Source of the DNA: Tritrichomonas musculus
Lineage: Eukaryota > Parabasalia > Tritrichomonadida > Tritrichomonadidae
DNA: 64,000 bases
Direction of reading: 5' to 3'
Assembly: GCA_039105265.1 (NCBI GenBank)
Contig: JAPFFF010000004.1
Coordinates: forward strand, 7,483,501-7,547,500
The position numbers were made by a program, and so were the translations under genes. Below, one piece after another: positions 61,901 to 64,000 of this stretch (position 1 is the stretch's first letter; every line of letters starts with the position of its first letter). The notes under the pieces were generated by a model. It saw nothing but the letters and a program-made list of their open reading frames with translations, ran no database searches and was not told the DNA's origin.

Positions 61901-64000
61901 GAACGAAATCACAATTCCATCATCAGTAACAACGATTGGTGAATCAGTCTTCGAAGGATGTCAAAAAATCCGACTTACGAATGACATGACAATTATTCCA
62001 TCCAATTCATTCAAATGTTGTGCATCATTAAAAGAAATCACAATTCCAACATCAATCACGAAGATCTGTGAAAGTTCATTTGAGGGATGTTCATCATTAA
62101 CGAAAATTGTTATTCCAACATCAGTAACAACAATTGAGTCAAATTCATTCAAAAACTGTTCATCATTAAAAGAAATCACAATTCCGACATCAATTACAAA
62201 AATCTATGAAAATTCATTTGAAGAATGTTCATCATTAACGAAAATTGTTATTCCGATATCAGTAAAAACAATTGAATTAAATTTGTTCAAAAACTGTTCA
62301 TCATTAAAAGAAATCACAATTCCAACATCAATCACGAAGATCTGTGAAAGTTCATTTGAGGGATGTTCATCATTAACGAAAATTGTTATTCCAACATCAG
62401 TAACAACAATTGAGTCAAATTCATTCAAAAACTGTTCATCATTGAACGAAATCACAATTCCATCATCAGTAACAACGATTGGTGAATCAGTCTTCGAAGG
62501 ATGTCAAAAAATCCGACTTACGAATGACATGACAATTATTCCATCCAATTCATTCAAATGTTGTGCATCATTAAAAGAAATCACAATTCCAACATCAATC
62601 ACGAAGATCTGTGAAAGTTCATTTGAGGGATGTTCATCATTAACGAAAATTGTTATTCCAACATCAGTAACAACAATTGAGTCAAATTCATTCAAAAACT
62701 GTTCATCATTGAACGAAATCACAATTCCATCATCAGTAACAACGATTGGTGAATCAGTCTTCGAAGGATGTCAAAAAATCCGACTTACGAATGACATGAC
62801 AATTATTCCATCCAATTCATTCAAATGTTGTGCATCATTAAAAGAAATCACAATTCCAACATCAATCACGAAGATCTGTGAAAGTTCATTTGAGGGATGT
62901 TCATCATTAACGAAAATTGTTATTCCAACATCAGTAACAACAATTGAGTCAAATTCATTCAAAAACTGTTCATCATTGAACGAAATCACAATTCCATCAT
63001 CAGTAACAACGATTGGTGAATCAGTCTTCGAAGGATGTCAAAAAATCCGACTTACGAATGACATGACAATTATTCCATCCAATTCATTCAAATGTTGTGC
63101 ATCATTAAAAGAAATCACAATTCCAACATCAATCACGAAGATCTGTGAAAGTTCATTTGAGGGATGTTCATCATTAACGAAAATTGTTATTCCAACATCA
63201 GTAACAACAATTGAGTCAAATTCATTCAAAAACTGTTCATCATTAAAAGAAATCACAATTCCGACATCAATTACAAAAATCTATGAAAATTCATTTGAAG
63301 AATGTTCATCATTAACGAAAATTGTTATTCCGATATCAGTAAAAACAATTGAATTAAATTTGTTCAAAAACTGTTCATCATTAAAAGAAATCACAATTCC
63401 AACATCAATCACGAAGATCTGTGAAAGTTCATTTGAGGGATGTTCATCATTAACGAAAATTGTTATTCCAACATCAGTAACAACAATTGAGTCAAATTCA
63501 TTCAAAAACTGTTCATCATTGAACGAAATCACAATTCCATCATCAGTAACAACGATTGGTGAATCAGTCTTCGAAGGATGTCAAAAAATCCGACTTACGA
63601 ATGACATGACAATTATTCCATCCAATTCATTCAAATGTTGTGCATCATTAAAAGAAATCACAATTCCAACATCAATCACGAAGATCTGTGAAAGTTCATT
63701 TGAGGGATGTTCATCATTAACGAAAATTGTTATTCCAACATCAGTAACAACAATTGAGTCAAATTCATTCAAAAACTGTTCATCATTAAAAGAAATCACA
63801 ATTCCGACATCAATTACAAAAATCTATGAAAATTCATTTGAAGAATGTTCATCATTAACGAAAATTGTTATTCCGATATCAGTAAAAACAATTGAATTAA
63901 ATTTGTTCAAAAACTGTTCATCATTAAAAGAAATCACAATTCCAACATCAATCACGAAGATCTGTGAAAGTTCATTTGAGGGATGTTCATCATTAACGAA
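58983..64000 (+). CDS. Giant BspA-like LRR_5 protein with helical N-terminus and coiled coil (3' end outside window)
   Basis: The frame is open from ATG 58983 to the last base, giving at least 1672 residues. Residues 1-260 are a helical region with SKGSIKSFVKICQNEATEIS and LQYLSYKYEYPELK, resembling the BTB-BACK-like N-terminal region common in trichomonad LRR proteins (weak call). Residues about 270-345 are a Glu/Lys-rich coiled coil (KEEEEKKEIENEKKEKE). A further helical part precedes LRR_5 repeats from about residue 520: F-x-x-C-S-S-L-x-x-I-x-I-P-x-S-V-x-x-I-x-x-x-x-F, 23 residues each. There is no signal peptide, so this copy is probably intracellular, unlike the secreted BspA-like protein at 14734-16941. 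The repeat zone from 61.0 kb is nearly identical between copies. Confidence 0.88.
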   Translation, partial: MEDNSSSEAQSFFVNIKKQTVQNPKYFVYKNKKYQINFDLLKQNCTYFYQNQDKYLEEDNINIFNDEDEDEEFPLSKGSIKSFVKICQNEATEISISSVISLQYLSYKYEYPELKKKTYEFIAKCPQILIFEKFKKVEKKSNKCSKNVEEFFNTSREEEYISKHLNDFIKNEKLVQLKMPILLRIFAKYLDDEESDIKVNNKDMIDFLFRCLDEHGFEASILFNKIDFGEEQISVIHRLQYQYKGKFDFNFLNSTLAKTTLQLTEDSDRQKKEYSELFAEMKQKFNEQSEELKRMKEEEEKKEIENEKKEKERKEEYEKEMDRIKKDFEQRMMNIEKKYEQICNRQKSLIEDSLIQKFHKIIVELMKDDDFYRLDTESQICIVDEIVNNNNNKYHSKYEKENKLESMDQKILFFNHLFQNSSAKESNKSSHELVKFILENAKMLKLSNDICVNLYQKNLLVKSLLIICNNFDEFEISIEHPAKSYEEISSLIYDVIDKNKNPSQQIRTSDVNKQNDIFEKKFEIVHPTIVSIDSNTFKGCSLTKIDIPTSVKTIESNSFKGFSSLKEITIPTSVTKIYESSFEECSSLTKIVIPASVKTIESNSFKNCSSLKEITIPTSITKICESSFEGCSSLTKIVIPISVTTIESNSFKNCSSLNKITIPESITKICESSFEGCSSLTKIVIPISVTTIESNSFKNCSSLNEITIPSSVTTIGESVFEGCQKIRLTNDMTIIPSNSFKCCASLKEITIPTSITKICESSFEGCSSLTKIVIPTSVTTIESNSFKNCSSLNEITIPSSVTTIGESVFEGCQKIRLTNDMTIIPSNSFKCCASLKEITIPTSITKICESSFEGCSSLTKIVIPTSVTTIESNSFKNCSSLKEITIPTSITKIYENSFEECSSLTKIVIPISVKTIELNLFKNCSSLKEITIPTSITKICESSFEGCSSLTKIVIPTSVTTIESNSFKNCSSLNEITIPSSVTTIGESVFEGCQKIRLTNDMTIIPSNSFKCCASLKEITIPTSITKICESSFEGCSSLTKIVIPTSVTTIESNSFKNCSSLKEITIPTSITKIYENSFEECSSLTKIVIPISVKTIELNLFKNCSSLKEITIPTSITKICESSFEGCSSLTKIVIPTSVTTIESNSFKNCSSLNEITIPSSVTTIGESVFEGCQKIRLTNDMTIIPSNSFKCCASLKEITIPTSITKICESSFEGCSSLTKIVIPTSVTTIESNSFKNCSSLNEITIPSSVTTIGESVFEGCQKIRLTNDMTIIPSNSFKCCASLKEITIPTSITKICESSFEGCSSLTKIVIPTSVTTIESNSFKNCSSLNEITIPSSVTTIGESVFEGCQKIRLTNDMTIIPSNSFKCCASLKEITIPTSITKICESSFEGCSSLTKIVIPTSVTTIESNSFKNCSSLKEITIPTSITKIYENSFEECSSLTKIVIPISVKTIELNLFKNCSSLKEITIPTSITKICESSFEGCSSLTKIVIPTSVTTIESNSFKNCSSLNEITIPSSVTTIGESVFEGCQKIRLTNDMTIIPSNSFKCCASLKEITIPTSITKICESSFEGCSSLTKIVIPTSVTTIESNSFKNCSSLKEITIPTSITKIYENSFEECSSLTKIVIPISVKTIELNLFKNCSSLKEITIPTSITKICESSFEGCSSLT
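61060..64000 (+). repeat. Higher-order LRR repeat (267-bp and 276-bp units)
   Basis: Two unit types recur. The 267-bp unit (89 codons) contains GESVFEGCQKIRLTNDMT; the 276-bp unit (92 codons) contains IYENSFEECSSLTKIVIP and IELNLFKNC. Start-to-start distances of the first type are 543, 543, 267, 267 and 543 bp, giving an order A-B-A-B-A-A-A-B-A-B from about 61.4 kb. Units are identical or nearly so, so homogenisation is recent. The antisense strand is also open across much of it, giving repeated spurious ORFs of 72 and 83 codons. Confidence 0.9.

Noticed and set aside
60713-63799. Series of identical minus-strand ORFs of 72, 83 and 218 codons
   Set aside because: Antisense shadows of the LRR repeat in the large plus-strand BspA-like gene; the repetition reflects the repeat unit.

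Overview
The window is AT-rich eukaryotic nuclear DNA that looks like a trichomonad parabasalid, most likely Tritrichomonas. Long ORFs are mostly uninterrupted. The families are those expanded in trichomonads: BspA-type LRR_5 proteins, chlamydial Pmp-type repeats, DUF3447/ankyrin proteins, Sel1 repeats, helical-F5/8 type C proteins and CK1/TKL-like kinases. Many starts have a TCA[T/A]TT-like initiator 5-20 nt upstream. The species call is inference from content; no rRNA is present.

Layout. 0-11 kb: C-terminal part of a WD40 (possibly BEACH) protein, a GNAT acetyltransferase, a large surface protein (inactive LCAT-like domain, four discoidin-like domains, Pmp repeats, membrane anchor), a CK1-like kinase with a polybasic CaaX tail, the RNA ligase RtcB, and tRNA-Gly(UCC). 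11.4-12.7 kb: a decayed inverted-repeat element. 12.9-20.3 kb: a Ubl-UBA protein with a 16-copy heptad repeat, a BspA-like membrane protein with a Phe/Ser hexapeptide repeat, pseudogene scraps (ABC transporter end and an unknown protein), a maltose-type O-acetyltransferase and an inositol monophosphatase. 20.4-27.7 kb: one minus-strand gene (DUF3447, ankyrin modules, coiled coil, pseudokinase) split by a 1.64-kb Mutator-like element with a 9-bp target duplication; a MITE with a perfect 8-bp duplication is nested inside it.

28-43.8 kb: a secreted-looking M3 peptidase, a helical-F5/8 C protein, a broken LRR_5-Sel1 gene, a TIR element, an orphan 882-aa membrane protein, then a cluster of a CesT-like-domain/kinase fusion, a stand-alone CesT-like protein ending in a CaaX box, and a divergent TKL-like kinase. 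Both CesT-like genes have the same 14-bp palindrome upstream. 43.8-55.3 kb: two ankyrin-module arrays, each repeat separated from the next by AT-rich spacer, flanking a cluster of TIR transposons (46.3-51.0 kb). 55.8-58.5 kb: three consecutive pseudogenes (BAR, HxxxD acyltransferase, BACK-F5/8). 59-64 kb: a giant BspA-like LRR gene with a nearly identical 267/276-bp higher-order repeat that runs off the window.

The gene set points to surface display, ubiquitin and kinase signalling, and heavy repeat-driven turnover. The most unusual items are the bacterial type III secretion chaperone-like (CesT) domains in a eukaryote, the exploded ankyrin genes, and the transposon insertion that can be read precisely inside one of them.
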